From Piromyces finnis (taxonomy: Eukaryota > Neocallimastigomycota > Neocallimastigomycetes > Neocallimastigales > Neocallimastigaceae), in assembly GCA_002104945.1 (NCBI GenBank), contig MCFH01000017.1, positions 1 through 64,000 on the forward strand: DNA of 64,000 bases. The letters are read 5' to 3'. The notes beneath the pieces were generated by a model. It had not been told where the DNA came from, ran no database searches, and saw only the letters and a list, made by a program, of their open reading frames with translations. A program made the translations under genes and the position numbers. Position 1 is the stretch's first letter. Every line of letters begins with the position of its first letter. This document shows, one piece after another, positions 61,948-64,000 of the stretch.

Positions 61948-64000
61948 TTTTTCCCTCCTTTTTTTTTTTAATATCTATGTAATATTGTTTTGATTAGTTA
62001 TATAATTTAATTATAGGTTTTACTTTTATTATATATACAATATAATGATATATGATAATCTAATTTCATTAATTATTAAAAATAATAATAATAAATAATT
62101 ATAATAATAAATGTTAATATTCATTATTAATATAGAATATAGTGTGTTATGGTTATTTTATCAGTTCAAAATTATTTTATTCATTTTTATACTGACATTT
62201 TATTTTATTTAAAATATTAAGTTGATTTATTTTACAAGTTTATTCTTTATAAAGAAAAAAATTATTTCCTTCTAGAGACTATTTTTTTACCCAATATTAT
62301 AAAAAAAAAAATAGTTGTGTGTTGCGTGTGTGCGTGTGTATATGTGTCGTTGTATTTTTATATATAAATATTAATACAATATTTATTTACACTACTATTA
62401 TTATATAATAATAGTATTTTTTACTTTTTTTTTTTTTTTTTTTTTTTAATTATATATATATAAATATATATATATATAGTTTTTTTTTTTTTTTTAATTA
62501 TGCCTATATTCCAATTAGAAAAAAAAAGCCTTTAACAATAAAATGGAAAACTATTCCTATTTATATTAATTTTATTATTTAATTTTATTTTATATTAAAA
62601 TTTTATTTACTCTTTTTTTTTTAAATTTTCAAAAGATATTATTAGTAGTATTTTTTATTAGTGTAAATTACTTATTAATCAATATATATAATTATTATTT
62701 TTTTATAATCTATAATAATAGCTCTTATTGATTGTTTAACTATTCATTGTATGGTTATTATTTCATTATATTTCAATGTAATTATTTTGTTGTAAATTTT
62801 ATGTTATTCTATATCATGTTGTTTTATTGTGTCATATTTTTCAATGATTTAATTTTTTTATTTTATAAACTAAATATTATATATTATACTATTTATATTA
62901 TATTATTGATAATAATAATATTAAATATTATACCATTCCATTATTACTAACTTAAACCGATATTTAAAAAAAAAAAAAACTATTATTAAAAGACCTTTTA
63001 CATAAACTATTTATAAAATGCTTTCTTTTTTAGTTTGAGTTGTTACTCTTTATTTTTAATATTAATTCATTATAAAAGGTAAATTAATTTAATTAAAATT
63101 AAAGAATTATTAATTAAAATTTAATATAAATAATTATGATTTAATAAATTAATTCCACATTAAATTCCAACATATAAACTTTAATAATTAATAAAATTAA
63201 TCATTTTTTAGATGAAATTACAAACTTTAATTAATAATAAATTTAAAATTGATCATTGATAGTATAAATTGACCATTTAGATAGGAATAAAAAAAAAAAA
63301 CTCTAAAAAAAAATAATTTTATATATTATTAATACTATTCAATATATATAAATTATATTGATTTAATTAAATTAATCTATTCTATTTTAATTAAAAATAT
63401 TTTAAAGTTTTGAATTGTACTACCAACATCAAAAAAAAAAAAAAAAAAAGGTAGGATAAACTAACAAGTTTCTATATAATAAATGATGCTAATAATCAAT
63501 GGATGTTAGTTATTCTTAGAGTAGGTTATTTAAATAATCACATGCATTTTTTTTTAAAATTGATAAAAGAAAAATTATGTCGTTTACTTGATAATAATAA
63601 AAAAAGGGTCAAAATATGTTAATATGAATATATTTATGTATATCTATATTTATATATACACCCTATCTACCTACCTTTTAAAAAGAAAAATAAGGTAAGT
63701 AGATATGGTATGGTATGTATATATAAATAAATAAATAAATAAATAAATATGATTTAGAAAGAAATGAACTGTATCAAAATGTTGAGATGATAAATAAATA
63801 GACTATTATAATACTTTATTTTTTCTATTGAATTAAAAAATGTGACATCATGTAACAAAGTTAAATATTCAAACATTCTCTTATAAAGATATATTAAAAA
63901 CTATTAGAAAAAAAGTAGCTGAAAAAGAATATAAAGGAAATTCTAAATTCTATTATAATTTTATAAATTTCAATATTAATATTATTTATTTAAAACTATG
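61948..64000. other. Gene-free AT-rich end of window
   Basis: It holds the promoter side of the kinase gene, a TGTGTGCG run near 62318, A/T runs, a TAAA run at 63724-63750. The open frame at 62732-62950 is Ile/Phe/Tyr-rich and shows no coding signature. Confidence 0.55.

Noticed and set aside
62732-62950. 72-codon open frame near the window end
   Set aside because: Phe/Tyr/Ile-rich translation of AT-rich DNA; no sign of coding constraint.

Overview
The window is nuclear DNA of a very AT-rich eukaryote. Single-copy genes (eS10, eL30, eL41, UTP12/WDR3, SAP18, DNAJC9-like, a PCL-type cyclin), short GT-AG introns, long homopolymer and TAAA repeats and Asn-rich proteins fit an early-diverging zoosporic fungus, most likely an anaerobic gut fungus (Neocallimastigomycota). 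That assignment is inferred from style and rests on no database search.

Layout. 1-4.1 kb is a graveyard: a decayed Ser/Asn-rich gene with an 11-residue repeat, then a decayed LINE-type reverse transcriptase fragment. 4.58-21.9 kb is a cluster of five related leucine-rich-repeat (LRR) single-pass membrane protein genes: A (minus, 676 aa), B (plus, decayed), C (plus, 682 aa), D (minus, 505 aa) and E (minus, 748 aa). The four intact members share an eight-exon plan. Exon 1 encodes the N-terminus and a Cys pair, six small exons of 66-78 nt each encode about one LRR, and a long last exon encodes a Cys-rich juxtamembrane block, the membrane helix and a long Asn-rich cytosolic tail. All introns are phase 2 and the reading frame closes exactly after splicing. 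Tails of A and C carry PPSY, E carries LPPY, and D has lost the motif. A ~190-bp repeat lies in inverted orientation on either side of B and C.

21.9-25.4 kb has no gene but holds GC-richer hairpins. From 25.4 kb to the end the window is a sparse housekeeping region: eL30, a myristoylatable EF-hand protein, a SANT-domain gene whose domain is interrupted, the 25-residue eL41, a tetraspanin-like protein with a Pro-rich N-terminus, a 4-kb gene-poor stretch with two hairpin loci, a Cys-rich type I membrane protein with a PPDY tail, a DNAJC9-like J-protein, a two-LIM protein, SAP18, eS10, the 12-exon UTP12/WDR3 gene, a PCL-like cyclin and a protein kinase with an unusual HRDLS catalytic loop.

The genes are individually transcribed and form no operon. 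Ribosome production recurs as a theme (eL30, eL41, eS10, UTP12). The candidate for a little-described system is the LRR-TM cluster: variable ectodomains built one repeat per exon, joined to Asn-rich tails with WW-domain-binding motifs. It shows duplication, inversion, decay and motif loss in 17 kb. Exon borders were read by eye from GT-AG sites and frame closure and have no transcript support.
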